64,000 nucleotides of DNA from NCBI GenBank assembly GCA_940337035.1, contig CALNHX010002654.1, positions 1-64,000 of the forward strand. The letters run 5' to 3'. Positions 11,446-22,989 of this stretch are shown in pieces; position 1 is the first letter of the stretch; every line of letters starts with the position of its first letter. This DNA comes from Agriotes lineatus. Lineage: Eukaryota > Arthropoda > Insecta > Coleoptera > Elateridae. The notes beneath the pieces are model-generated. The model saw only the letters and a list, made by a program, of their open reading frames with translations. It ran no database searches and had not been told where the DNA came from. The position numbers and the translations under genes were made by a program.

Positions 11446-12391
11446 TGTTTTACAGTGTCGGGGTGCCGGGCGCACCGACCCACTAAGGGTATGTGCATTT
11501 TTAAATTCGACAGAGATCTTCCTTAACAAGTGGGTGCTCCCATATTTGTGACATTTTAACCCTGCGCTAAGGGTGTCGAAAATTACTGCGAACGGGTAGC
11601 TATCAGTCGGAGTTAATTTGGTTCCCTCAGATATAATAAGATCAGCAAACAGACACCAGGATAATGTTAGACAGTTTTATTATATTTTAGTATGTATTTA
11701 CAAACATCAGGTTTACTCGAAAAATGAAAATAGAATGTATTTTACAATAAATTCATAATTTGTTCGGGCGTTGTACTTCGTAATTCTGGCTCAGCTGCAA
11801 CCCGTCATACGTCGATGCAGTTCTGAGACAGACCCTCTTGACCTTACGGTACGCCACTGCCTGGGAACTCGGACGGTTGAAATTAGGCTAATCGCGCAGA
11901 CCTCAAAATTCGGCCGGGACTCGAATGCACGTGCGGCTGTAAACATAGAGACAGTTTTGGCTATCTCAAAGGTTGCTTACGCTTCCGGGACGTCCGTGAA
12001 GGTCGCCAAGTCTCCTTGGGGTTCGCGACAGTGCTTGTGCAGTGTGCGATAGAACGAGAAGTCGAAAGGTCGGGATAGGAACAGGAAGGGAAGCAAGGGA
12101 TAAAGTGAATTAATGAGATGAATGCCTGGATGAATGCCGGAATGAATGCCTCGTGAATCGGTCGCGAAGCTGCTTTTAATAGTCTCCTCGTGCTTCGGAC
12201 ATCTTAGCAACCAATTCGGACGTCTTAAGTAGGAGAGCGGCGAGTACGTGTACCTGCGACTTCTCGATGACGTATTTGGCCGAGCGGCCCAAAGATTCAA
12301 ACTCCGGTACGTAACGTAGAATACGCTATGGGAGAACGCGTGAATTAATTTCTAATTCAAAAATCGCGTTCGCCCTGGGCGAAACGTTACA
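11446..12391. mobile_element. Solo LTR 1 (TG...CA, target duplication TATAC)
   Basis: The segment begins TGTTTTACAG and ends CGAAACGTTACA. It is bounded on both sides by TATAC (11441-11445 and 12392-12396), a perfect 5-bp duplication expected of LTR retrotransposon insertion. It shares long blocks with 13632-14656, notably 'CAGTCGGAGTTAATTTGGTT' and the last 60 bases. No gag or pol lies beside it, so it is a solo LTR. An alternative start is TGTAAC at 11431, which gives TGTAAC...GTTACA ends but a poorer duplication. Orientation is unknown. Frames at 11771-12300 are internal. Confidence 0.75.
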
Positions 12392-12439
12392 TATACGCCA
12401 ATTCTTTTTCTTCAATCGACAATAAATGAAACTCACTGG

Positions 12440-13626
12440 CGGATCCAAGGGGGTGTCAATAGGGTCAATTGACACCTTTTTGGGCCTGTTAAAAATGTAT
12501 TTGAATAAAAAGCTGACTATTTTGTTTTAATTATAAACAAAACAGACCCTTATAGCATATGCCCGTAATTTAAATTTGATTTTGTCGAATGCCTCTTCCA
12601 CATATTTATTTCTTTTTAATTCCAATAGGCGCAAATTTGCCCTCATTTTCCCAACGTTTTCGTCGCTTGTAGCTTACGGTTCTGTAAACAGTCTAGTGTC
12701 TACCAGTTTCCACTAGATAAAACAATGAACTGCATCTTGTGCGTAGCGACCAGCATATTTTGCAATGTTGTTAATAATATAAGGTTTTCATTGTTTACTT
12801 TAAATTGTATGACTAGTTAGTCAAAGTTTAAAATATCTAGAGCCTGAAAAATATCAATTTTAAAGGTGAGTACTCGTATGTAAAACAATGCTTACTTTAT
12901 AACATTTTTTTAAATTTTGACATATTATAATACATTTACAATGTTTCCTCTTCCCAGTAGGCTGTTATATAGGTTGCGTAAAATGCTACTTAACATGGCA
13001 ATTCTATGAGTTAGAAAAAACAACAGGAGAAAACAGCACAATTTTTTTAATAAAATTTGCGAAGATGTCTCGGAGGAGGCTGATCAATTAGAGGCAACTT
13101 TACAAAAATCACAAATAGTTTCTCTACAATTATGTTGTAGAAACAGTTGACTATTACTATCGAATACCTAAGTATATTTATTCCTTTAGACCACATCATT
13201 TCGGACTTGGATTTTTGTTTCAGCAACGAAGCCATATGCACATTCAATTTAACAATATTATTGCCTCAGAATTTACTTACATCTAATGAAAAAACTATTA
13301 ATACTTGCCTTACTTCCGTTTGGTAGAAATATGAACATATATTATTTAATAATACGTCCACGTGTGGCTTATCAGAAGCTGTTTTCAAGTACAAAGTGCT
13401 GATGTGGAAAGTTAAGTTAGCTCGAGGACTCGAGACTTCAAGAAACGAAACCCAAAAAATCCCCATCTGTTACAGACATTTTAAAATTATGCGATCAGGA
13501 TGTTTATCCAAACAAATATTCTATCTACCTAGTATCGTCTCATAGTAGGCAGTACCTACATAAACTATTAGTCAAACCTTACTGTTCAACTTTGTCTTCA
13601 ATAGAAATACTGGCAAAATGTGATCT
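12440..13626 (+). pseudogene. hAT transposase relic (P52rIPK/DUF4371-like)
   Basis: Near 12440 is CACTGGCGGATCCAAGGGGG, close to the terminal repeat style of hAT elements (CAG.GGCGGATCC). On the plus strand, 13020-13560 reads a Cys/Glu-rich segment. It then shows 'LDHIISDLDFCFSNEA' followed by 'LLPQNLL', one in-frame TAG and 'KYKVLMWKVKLARG', and after a +1 shift 'DILKLCDQDVYPN'. This is the order of the C-terminal hAT dimerisation region. The final 'TSERSFS.LRR' type block is lost or interrupted by the LTR at 13632. Two minus-strand frames over the same DNA are antisense shadows. Confidence 0.65.
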
Positions 13627-13631
13627 TTATG

Positions 13632-14656
13632 TAACACTCCGCCCTTCTGCTAATAAGGGCATTGAATTTATTAATCAGCATCGGGTAGCTCTCTCAGTCG
13701 GAGTTAATTTGGTTCAGACAGATACACACTATGAGACCAGCAAACAAACAGGAGGATAATTTTAGACAGTTTAATTATATTGTAATGTATTCACAAATAT
13801 AGTAAAATGTATTTTACAATAGAATCGGTAGTTATACAAAACGTCCTCTTGCGAACACCCAGCGTCACTGCAGCCCATCATACATCCGTGCGTTTGTGGC
13901 CCTACAGTTTGAGCCCTGGTAGATCGACGGGACGCCACTGGTCGCGTTGTTGCGCCGTCGAAATTAGTCCCAGGGATGCCAACCGTTAAACTTGAATCTC
14001 GGTCACAATGTCAAAGGCACGTGTAACTGCAAATATAGGTTAATTCGGCTATGTCAGGGTTATTTACTTACAACACCGGGTCGTGCGGGAGATTCGGCAA
14101 GCCCCCTGTGAATTGGGCGTTGTGTTTGTGCTGGGTGCCATAGAATGAAAAGTCGACGATGTATTTCAGCTGGGGGACGACCTCGAGAGGATTGCAGACG
14201 TCGGGGATGCTTTCCACGGTGCAGCGTAGTCAGGTGATTGTGTGGACGGCCTCTCTACGTCCCTCGGGAAGTCTAGCAGGTAGGTAAATATCTGTGTTCA
14301 AAGGGATTAGCACATATACAGATCGTTGTGAAAATTTGCAGCTTGAAGGCCCCCTTTTGAATTATGAGTTCTAATATGTTTGTTTCGAGTTTAACTACGC
14401 TGAGTGGCTGGCGTAATTATTACGAGAAGCATGCGAAACGGCTTCACGAACGAGTCTTCGCCTCCATCATGTCTTCCAGGAAATTGTTACAAAATAATTG
14501 TTGACGGAGCTTGGGCTAAAATTTAGGCTGACTTCAGGTTATAATATTGACAGGAAAAACCAGTGAAGAAGATAAGAAACGTAAAAATCGCTAGGGGAGA
14601 ACGCGCGAATTAATTTTAATTCAGAAAAACGACTTCCCGCTGGGCGAAACGTTACA
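13632..14656. mobile_element. Solo LTR 2 (target duplication TTATG)
   Basis: Related to the LTR at 11446-12391: both share 'CAGTCGGAGTTAATTTGGTT', the segment around 'GAATTAATTT.TAATTCA' and the end 'GGGCGAAACGTTACA'. TTATG occurs at 13627-13631 and at 14657-14661. If one TG was lost from an original TTATG-TGTAAC junction, the element would be a standard TG...CA LTR with a 5-bp duplication. It appears to have inserted into the hAT relic, whose coding similarity stops at its left edge. No internal retrotransposon sequence is attached. Confidence 0.7.
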
Positions 14657-14769
14657 TTATGTTTAGCTGACTCGTGTGTTTTATCCATATATGGTTTTAT
14701 CGCAGTCGGCTGCTGACTCGGTATGAACCGCTTCGTGTGTCTTTACTCTTTCACTCTTCAGTTGTTCAG

Positions 14770-16625
14770 CCATATATTAATGTATGCAGAATAACAGTAT
14801 TGCAGATTTTAATTTTGGTTTCTTCTGTGATTTCTTTTTACTTATAAAAGCTCTATTTAGGGCATGTTACAATCTGGATGCATTGCTGATTCTGTTGTTT
14901 ATTTTGCTTTGGGCCTGCCATTTGCATCCATTATCTCGCCTAAATACCTACTTTATTGTGTGTGTTTGTTTTTATTCTCCTTTGTTCTGGTTAGTACATT
15001 AATCTCTTCAGTTTGCTTGGCGATCACCATTACTTCTGTCTTAACATTTATTTTCATTCCCGAAATCTATTAAACTGCTCTTCATACTTCCATTGTTTTT
15101 TGTAGTTGCTCAGTATTCCTTGTAAAAGTATCAAGTCGTCAGTTTATAGGAATTCTTTTAAAATCACCGGTCTTAGCTGTCTAGTTTCCACTTGGACTTT
15201 GTTGACTCCTTCCTTCTGTTTTTATGCGATGTGGTCCATTATTGTAATAAACAGCAATGTGTTCAGTATCCCCCTTGGCACACCCCTTTTTGAGTTTTAA
15301 AACTCTTCCGTGTTCATTTTACTGATCTGTACTATGTTTCTTCGAAAGTGCTTTAAATGGCTTCTCTCAGATCTTTAGGTACTTTATCCTCTTTTAATGC
15401 TTTCCAAACTTCTCTTCTGGGCACACTATCAAAGACTTTTTCCAGATACAGCTTTCCATTATACTTTTTTTTTTGCTAATCCGTAACTAAAAATCCAGTC
15501 CTGCGTACCTCTTTCTGGCTCAAAGCCTACCTGCGTTTCTTTTAAAGTTTCTTCTAAGATTTTCCTCAGCCTCTTTTTGTTCACCTTTTCGTACACCTTC
15601 CTTGGCACACTGAATAATGAAATTCCTCTAATTTTCACCGTTTAGGTTGTCCCCTTTCTAATGTATTGGGATAATTACAGCTGTTTGCTAGTCTCCTGGA
15701 ATTTTTTTCATTGTCCATGCACAGTTGATTAGTTGATGCAATAGCGCTAGCCCATCTCCTATAAATGTCAACATTTCAGGTTCTATATTGTCTTGGGTAC
15801 CTGAATTTTAGTCTTGCTAACGCATCTTTTATCTCTGTTCCCTGCTGCATTTCCATGTTCAATTCTTACAATGTTTTTAATTCATTTTTTTGTGTTTTTT
15901 TGGTCACCTAACGATTCTGTGAAATATTCTGACCACCTTTTCTTCACTTTTTGTTCTATCTTTAGTAATTTTTCCTCTTTATTTTTAATCCAGTGCAAAT
16001 CTTTCTGCCTCTTTTTCTTTAGCCCTCTCAGCACTCGGTACGACATTTTTCCATTTCCTTTGCTATATTTTTCAATTTTGTTTCCGAGTTCTATTCAGGA
16101 TGTGCTTTTCAATTTTTTAACTAGGTTTTTGACTTTAATCTTTATATTTTTCATAGTATGTTATTTTCGTCATATTCAAACATTTCTTCCAGAGTAACTT
16201 TTTGTACTTTATTTCACTTTTTATCTCTCTTTTTCACCATTGCGTTTGTTTCCTTTTATTATCAATGAAATTTTCCACGTTCTTTCATCTGCCAAAAGTA
16301 TGATTTTTTTGAATACTTCCCACATTTAATCTAGGTTCTCTAATGCTAGTTTTACTCTGTATTCCTAGATTTCTCTACTTATCTGTCCCTGTATGCTTTG
16401 TTCACTTATTCTATCTGCAGTCTGTAACTTTGCGTGATAAAATACTCCATCCTTTTGGTTTTGTTAGTCGTCTTCTCTTTTGGATTGTTAGCACATACTC
16501 GAGCTTCTACCATAAAATGATCGTTTAGGATACTTTCCTTTGTTCTTTCTATCAGAATTAAGTCAATAATTGACTTTTCGTCCATACTTTCCATCACTCT
16601 ACTTTGACACAAGATCAATTCTGAA
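14770..16625 (-). pseudogene. LINE endonuclease/reverse transcriptase remnant
   Basis: Read from high to low coordinates, domains appear in LINE order. The end of the endonuclease ('MDEKSIIDLILIER' and 'LNDHFMVEARV', about 16600-16510) comes first. A linker with WEVFKKIIL and 'HWIKNKEEKLL' follows, then 'TAVIIPIH', RT blocks 'KVYEKVNKKRLRKILEETLK' and 'VGFEPERGTQDW', and 'LEKVFDSVPREEVWKALKED'. Next are degraded KGVCQGG and TDDLILL blocks, and finally 'ISKKEITEETKIKICN'. Many stops and frameshifts show it is long dead. The plus-strand frames at 14784-16528 are shadows. The high-coordinate end runs directly into the satellite near 16610, so the junction is either an insertion into the satellite or satellite growth from it. 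Confidence 0.8.
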
Positions 16626-17342
16626 ACTTCTAAGTTAGAATAAGGCCAAGATTACTAGTCACAAGATCAAAACTAATATTATCTAAAATGTGGAAGCAAT
16701 GTCACTTGCAGAGGAGTAGCAGTAGTAACTCGTAACATGTAATTCTCGAAACCTTAAGATTAGTCTTGGTCTTTCCTTGATGTTCGAGACAAGATCCAGG
16801 ACTAATAGTCAACTTTTGAGATCAGAAAAATGCCAAGATTACTAGTTTCAAGATCAGGACTACTAGGAAAATGTATAAAAACTCTAACCTATAGAGGGAT
16901 AACTAGTGACGTTCAAGACCTTAAGATTAGTTTTGGCCTGATCTTGAATTTTGATACAAGATCAAAAATCAATCCTGAACCTTCGAGGATAGAACAATGG
17001 CAAGATTATTAATCAGAAGACCAAGATTACTAGTCGGAAACAATGTCAGCTATGGAGAGTAATAGTAGTAACTAGTAACTACTGATACACGAAACCTTAA
17101 AATAATTTTGGTCTTGTCCTGATTTTAGAGACAAGATAATATTACTAGTCACAACACTAAGATTGCTAGTAAAATGTGGAACTAATTTCGTCTGTAGAGG
17201 AATAATAGTAGTAACTAGTATCTCGTGGTTTGCGAGATTGTAGGACTATATAGTGGTATTATTTTGATTTTCAAGATCTAAGATTAGCTCTAAACTTTGG
17301 AGATCAGAACGCGACCAATATTATCACATTATCAATTACATT
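16610..17342. repeat. ~183-bp satellite, block 1
   Basis: About four divergent units, landmark 'AAAATGTGGAAGCAATG' at 16685, 16868 and 17171. Each unit contains inverted words, ACCAAGACTACTAGT against ACTAGTCTTGGT, so each can fold into a hairpin. The last unit is cut at 17342 by the BEL/Pao element. Confidence 0.85.
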
Positions 17343-17438
17343 TGTCGAGAATTGGGTAGATTTCGGATATAAAAACTGAGGACACTCACTGTCAGATAAT
17401 GTATTTTTTTATATCCGAAATCTACTCAATTCTCGACA
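17343..17438 (+). repeat. Short palindromic LTR of the BEL/Pao element, with TATA box
   Basis: The segment is TG...CA bounded and followed after two bases by TGGCGCCCAGACGTGGAAC (17441-), a primer-binding-site-like sequence. Its first 33 bases and last 34 bases are inverted copies with one mismatch. The inner edge of the left arm holds TATAAAAA, a plausible TATA box for the element's promoter. At 96 bp it is much shorter than usual BEL/Pao LTRs, so it may be internally deleted. Confidence 0.65.
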
Positions 17439-20178
17439 TTTGGCGCCCAGACGTGGAACAGCACGATTTGTAGTTACATAAGAGACTGTGGAGAAGATTA
17501 ATATGGATAAGATTAAAAAATCAAGAAAGGTAATCAGAGGCTCACTTTCGAGATATGTCAACACGCTGAATGAATTATTAGCATCAGAAGTTCCTAATTT
17601 TGCTGAAATACGTGCTTTAATGAATACGGTTGAAGCAGTTTGAGAGATCTCTGGGAAAAAGATGCAGAAATATTCGATTTAATGGTCGACATGGAAGTAG
17701 AAGATGACGTTCTTGAAGCAGAGTCGGTTAGCAAGGACGAATATCGCAGAAAATACGAAAAAGTAAAGGTTATATTCTCTGATCTCGAATGTAAAGTGAA
17801 TTATAATAAACAAGATGAGGGCAGTAATGCTTTAGAATCCTCATACAAACACGCCTTTTATCGAAAGTTTAAACTTCCTACCATTGAATTCGAAAGATGA
17901 ATGGTGATTTATAGGAATGGCTGCCTTTCTGGAGCCGGTTTAAACAAATAGACGATGACGAGAGCATAGCACCCGAGGATAAGTTTAATTATTTGTTTCA
18001 AGCAACAGTTCCTGGGTCCCGAGCTAGGCAAGTTATGGAAAGTTTTCCATCTTCAGGAAAAAATTATACTTTAGCTAAACAGGCACTCCAGGCATGGTTT
18101 GGGAGAGAGGATCTTCTTATTGAAGTTTATATTAGAGAACCTTTAGGCTTGATTTTGGACAATTCTAGATCCTCTAAGTGTTCTTTGTCTCAGTTGTATG
18201 ATAAGTTAGAGTGTCACTTGGTGCCTTAGAAACATTAGATGTAACGACGGGGAAATGTGCATCTATTTTGTGCCCGTTGATAGAATCGTGTATGACAGAA
18301 GATTTTCTTTGAGTTTGGCAGAGAAGTTCATCTTCGAACGATATGGAAAAGGCAGAAGTTCGTCTTACTGGGCTGATAGAGTTCATGAAATAAGAAGTAC
18401 AGAACGAAGAACGTATTTCTGTAGCGAAGGCAGGTTTTGGGATGGTTCAAGGAAAACTGAATAAGAAGAGAGAAAACTTAAGATTCTCATCTGAGTTGGA
18501 TATACCCACTGCAATGGATCTTTTTACTACTCAAGAAAATAAACCAAGTTGCATTTTTTGTATTTCGGGAAAGCATTCCAGTGTAGACTGTTTCAGGGCT
18601 AAAAATATGTCGTTAGATGAAAAGATGCAGATTATAAGAGAAAAAAGGTGCTGTTTCATTTGTTTGAAAGCCATGACGCCGACCCATCTCTCCAGGAGAT
18701 GCGGATACAGGCCAAAGTGTGCAATATGCAATAAAAAGCATATTTTGTTGCTATGTCCTGATTATCAGAAAACTAAAACTTTCACATCTGTTTCAGAAAA
18801 ATCAAAAGTTGAAGACAGTGTAACTAATGACAATGTTTTGGCCAATGTTACATGCGATACTGGTGTACTTCTCCCTACTTTTGTTGTTTTGTTGAGAGGA
18901 AATGGCTGCCAACGTCCGGTAAGAGCCGTCATAGATACCGGATCTCAGCGATCCTACATCTTGAAACGAACTGCGGAGGAAATGAAATACCATCCAGTCG
19001 AACAGGAAGCAGTGGTTCATTCGTTATTTGGAGGAGACAAGACAAGTATCTGCATGCACACTAAATTCAGGATTCACATCGCTAATTTAGATGATAATTA
19101 TCGTTGCAACTTTGAGGCTATGGACCAAGTGAATATTTGTGGGAATTTACCTCATGTACATAAGGGAACTTGGATGAAAGAACTTGCAGGTACCAACATT
19201 ATTTTTTTTATGTTTTCGAAGATACTGGACTAATAGAGATATTAATCGGTGCTAATGTTGCTGGAAAACTCTACACAGGTAACCGGAAGGAGTTATCCTG
19301 CGGACTCGTTGCAGTAGAGACTCAATTAGGTTGGACGATCATGGGAAAAGTTCCTAAGTGTACGTCTAAGGGTACTATAGCTATAGTGGTTACGAATATG
19401 CTTGTTAATGATATTAATATTGTTGACTTTTGGAAACTTGAATTAATCGGCATTACTGATTCTTCAGAAAAGAAGACAAATATGGAGGTACATACTGAAG
19501 CTTTACGATATTTTTCAGAAACAGTGACAGTATATTCTGAGGGCAGATATGAAGTGAACATGTCTTGGAAGGAAGGCCATCCACCTCTGCCTAATAATTA
19601 TGAAATGAGATTAAGTGCAACTGTCAGAAAATTGAAGACTGATGGCTGTTACGATGAGTACCAGCAGGTCCTAGATGAATGGTTGGATGAAGGAGTTATC
19701 GAGAGAGTGTGGGAAACCGACGAAGGCGGACACTACTTGCCTCATAGGCATGTAGTAAAAGAAAATAGTACAACCAGAATTCGACCCGTCTTTGATGCGT
19801 CAGCGCATGAGAAGAATTCTCCGGCATTGAACGACTGTTTGGACAAGGGGCTGAACTTGATAGAACAGATACCTCAGTTGTTGCTTCGGTTTAGGATGAA
19901 AAGAATTGGCGTGGTGTCTGATATTGGAAGAGCTTTTTTACAGATCAGCTTGCAGCAAACCGACCGAGATTTTTTACGGTTTTTTTGGCACGATAAGGAG
20001 GATAACTTGATTGTTTTCCGACACAAGCGAGTTGTTTTTGGTGTTGTCTGTAGCCCATTTTTACTTGGAGCAGTAATCCGCCATCATTTAACATCCGAGA
20101 AAACTAAGCATCAGCAACGTAGCAGTAAATATTTCCTGGCTATAATTGATATACTTCTAAACAGTTTTTATCTCGACA
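17343..20178 (+). pseudogene. BEL/Pao retrotransposon gag-pol, truncated within RT
   Basis: Order: short LTR; ATG at 17503; gag with a shift near 17635 and a stop near 17898; gag core again at 17960-18230. Zinc knuckles (18540-18770) show clustered CxxC, H and C residues (CIFCISGKHSSVDC). An aspartic protease (18870-19190) follows with DTGSQ at its active site and then GANVAGK. The RT runs from about 19560, with 'RPVFDASAH', 'VVSDIGRAFLQI' and FYLDN, the family's usual FYVDN active-site block. The element stops there: no RNase H, integrase or 3' LTR. At least four frame breaks make it nonfunctional. ACATT flanks it on both sides (17338-17342, 20179-20183). Confidence 0.85.
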
Positions 20179-20400
20179 ACATTATCAAAAGTACTAGTAA
20201 AATGTGGAAACAGTGTCACCTCTAGAGGAGCTTGTAATTCGTGGTTTGCAAGATCTTAAGACTCATTTTGGTCTTGTCTTGATATTTGAAACAAGATCCA
20301 AGGTCAACTTTAATTTGAGATCAGAACAAGGCCAAGATTACTAGTCACAATACCAAAACAACTAACCGCAATGCTAAGATATTATCAAGTTTGTTTAATT
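20179..20400. repeat. ~183-bp satellite, block 2 and its right edge
   Basis: The unit interrupted at 17342 resumes here; landmark AAAATGTGG at 20199. Removing the BEL/Pao element and one ACATT would restore a unit of about 187 bp. The block ends at about 20390 with 'GCTAAGATATTATCAAGTTT'. A similar edge ends the second array at 26345-26395. Confidence 0.8.
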
Positions 20401-21270
20401 CAGAAAATTAATGGTGCCGCGACATGAAAATTAGAAAATTCTTGATCTTTTCCTATATTCGAGATGAGAATTGAACCTCACTCTCGATTTCAAAGATAAA
20501 TTCTCGTCTTGATTTCGTTTTCGAGTCGAGAATTCTCGAATCTTGAAACCTGCTTGCACTATACTTAAATACTTAAAAAATAAAAATTGTCGGCAGAAAC
20601 GCCTTCAAGTTTAAATCTGTAGGTAGGTCACTGAATATCTTTAACACATATTTAATTCTTAATATGTAACCCCCCTATTAGAGTTTTTCGTATGCCAGTT
20701 CATCGTGCATTTTTATTTTTAGGCCTTCCACAATTTTTTGCCAATAATAAATAATAAAGATGCTGCAAATAAATTTGTGTCTGTTACAAATTCCACAGTA
20801 ATAGAGTTTGACTTTTTCCAATAGCTACTACAGGCAGAGGTGCTGGTGCTTTCTTAGTTTTTTTGTTTAACAAAAGTTGAATACCCCTGTTGTTGTTGTT
20901 GTTGTGATGATGGGGTGAGTGACGTATCCATTCGCTTTTTACTATTATTCTTTCCTGTGTTCTCCTTTATCCACTCAGTTTCTTGAGCTAATTCTTCTTT
21001 ATCTGTCTGATATTCGGCTAAGTAGATAAACAAGATTTTTTTTGAGAATTCTCGATATCGAAACGAGAAAGAACGGTTTTTCAGAAGCGGTAATGACTGG
21101 AGGGAATTGAACTCAACCAAGAGAAGTATTGTGAAGCAATTTCAGTATTACAACACCAAGTATAATATGTACTATGTAGAACGATTAAATAGTTTTGCTT
21201 CTATGCAAGCACACAATTTAAAGAAAGTTTACAGCATTCAGTTTGTGTAAACATCTATAAATTGCATTCA
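20400..21270. other. AT-rich intergenic DNA with a CAA/GTT microsatellite
   Basis: 20400-20560 keeps satellite-like words (TTCTCGTCTTGATTTCG). 20889-20905 is a short (TTG)n run that encodes glutamines on the minus strand in an unconvincing 88-codon frame (21120-20854). No gene is supported. Confidence 0.4.
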
Positions 21271-21277
21271 TATACAA

Positions 21278-21510
21278 CTCAACAGATATTAGGTTGCATG
21301 TGGGTAAACGATGCACAGTAGCCGACGTGGCGGGGTAGCGACGGAGCTCATTTGCTTCTTGGTCACCTAACTGTGAACATCAGATACATTCTAGTACAAA
21401 GACAGCACAGTGGAGCGACAACATGGCTCAAACTTCAACTTGTTTTTCTTCTTCCTAGTACTCACTCTGTCGTGCTGCGCATGTCGAAATTCAAGCTAAT
21501 ATCTGTTGAG
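21278..21510. mobile_element. MITE with 14-bp TIR CTCAACAGATATTA
   Basis: 21278-21291 and 21497-21510 are perfect 14-bp inverted repeats, 233 bp overall. The interior is more GC-rich than its surroundings and noncoding. No second copy was seen in the window. Confidence 0.65.
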
Positions 21511-22064
21511 CTATAAGCTAAAAACCCTATTATCTGTCTATATGACAGTAATTCTTATGGCTAATCACCACTGTCTTATTTATAACGTAACCTTTTGACC
21601 TTTATAGTATTGTAATTATTAATTTTATTATATCTAGACTATATGGAGCAATTTTAATGTGGTTTTATTTTATTGTCTATTTGTGTTGTATACTTGTGTT
21701 ATGTTACATTTTATCATTATAATACCCTCTGTAGAGGCCATATGCTAAATAAATATATCAACAAAATTGGTCAGCTCTTTTGCTACCTGTATCGTAAGCA
21801 ATAGATAGAAACTCAAATTACCTAAATACTCTTGGCCTATACGTAATTGTGTGTTTACTGAGGTAAAAAAACTAGACCAATTTTAACATATCTTGATGAC
21901 TTTATTGCTGAAATCTAGAATTCAGATAATTACAGAAAATTTTGCACCTTTGTCTTTATTTTTCCCTTGGAGTGGGTCCAAATATTTACAATACTGGAGG
22001 GGGATTCAGACTAAAAGTAAATTCTTGCAAATCTAGAATATTAAAGGCAGATTAATACCCGTTA

Positions 22065-22070
22065 TTTATT
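22065..22070 (-). terminator. Probable poly(A) signal of gene B
   Basis: AATAAA on the minus strand, 135 bases beyond the gene B stop codon. Several overlapping AATAAA-like words follow in the next 15 bases, so this is a plausible 3' end. Confidence 0.45.
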
Positions 22071-22204
22071 TAATAAATAACATAATTGGCAATATATTAC
22101 ATTTGTGTGTTTTTGTACTACACAGTGATTTTGAATCTATAAAAACAGTAACCTATAACAAAAGCAGCAGCACATACTTCGCGCTGCCACACTACTACGT
22201 AAGA

Positions 22205-22406
22205 CTAGTTATAAATATATTTGTCGAGATTGTTCCAACTACAGGAGTAGTCTATCTGGAGGTGCCCGTAGGTGCTCAAGCCAAAGTTGTTGGGCTTAAA
22301 TCGATTGAATCTGACATCGTCGTAAATTGGAGTTGGCCTGGCCGACTCGGCTCTGCGTCCTTCTAACCTGCTGTAGAGGGATGGGGGCGAATTGGAAGGG
22401 CCGTAC
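22205..22406 (-). CDS. Gene B exon 3 (C-terminal 66 residues and stop)
   Basis: It begins after acceptor TTTCAG (AG at 22408-22407) with one base completing a Gly codon, then YGPSNSPPSLYSR. A basic RLEGRR stretch and PTPIYDD follow. The end is aromatic and Asn-rich (FGLSTYGHLQIDY, then SWNNLDKYIYN) before TAG at 22207-22205. GC content is well above the flanks until the last 15 codons. The plus-strand frame 22103-22366 is its antisense shadow. No known domain is recognised. An alternative is that the last codons are read into an intron, but no strong donor precedes the stop. Confidence 0.75.
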
Positions 22407-22512
22407 CTGAAATGTTATTGATTATTTATTGGAAATTATATTATATAAGTCTCGGAATTAAAATTAATCACGTGAATTAGGGCACGTCTATGGTCAATCA
22501 GTTGTGCCTTAC

Positions 22513-22633
22513 CCATAGTCGCCATAGCTGTAGCTCATTCTTCGCTTGATACCACCTACAGGTTGCCTAGGAGCCTCGTACATAGTCGTGGAAAAACTTC
22601 TACTGCTTACTTTGTAGGGAATTTCCTCTTCAT
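22513..22633 (-). CDS. Gene B exon 2 (residues 135-174 and part of 175)
   Basis: Acceptor TTGTTTGCAG (AG at 22635-22634) and donor GG/GTAAGG (GT at 22512-22511) frame 121 bases. It encodes DEEEIPYKVSSRSFSTT, then MYEAPRQPVGG, then KRRMSYSYGDY. KRRMS is a basophilic-kinase-like (PKA-type, R-R-x-S) site. This exon is too short for a routine open-frame search and was found from its splice signals and phase. The intron to exon 3 is 106 bp. Confidence 0.8.
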
Positions 22634-22989
22634 CTGCAAACAAATGCTGTTGTTAATAGTCTGATTGTTAAAATCTAAGTGATTCATTGCTATGATTTAA
22701 ATACTATGTGTAAATACAGAAAACGTTAGTTAAAATTTGAACTAACCAAAGGTTTAAATAAAGAAGATGTGCAGCGTTAATAATCTTATGCAAATTAACA
22801 AACAATCTCCGTGATTGGACCGTGTCATTATTGACGCAAGTCGTTGGTTACGTAATGATAATGGCTGTGAAAGCCTCCGAAATCATCTTATGCAAAACTA
22901 TAAAGCATAAGGCACATTATTTTAGAACTTATAGAACGCTTCTAACTTCAAAATAACAGCGGAACAGCCAAAGGGGGCAGCGACTACAT

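Noticed and set aside
14784..16528. Series of plus-strand hydrophobic frames
   Set aside because: They are antisense shadows of the minus-strand LINE reverse transcriptase remnant.
20854..21120. Poly-Gln minus-strand protein
   Set aside because: Frame depends on a short CAA microsatellite; no other coding evidence.
22103..22366. 87-codon plus-strand frame
   Set aside because: It lies antisense over gene B exon 3, which has a better composition, splice acceptor and phase.
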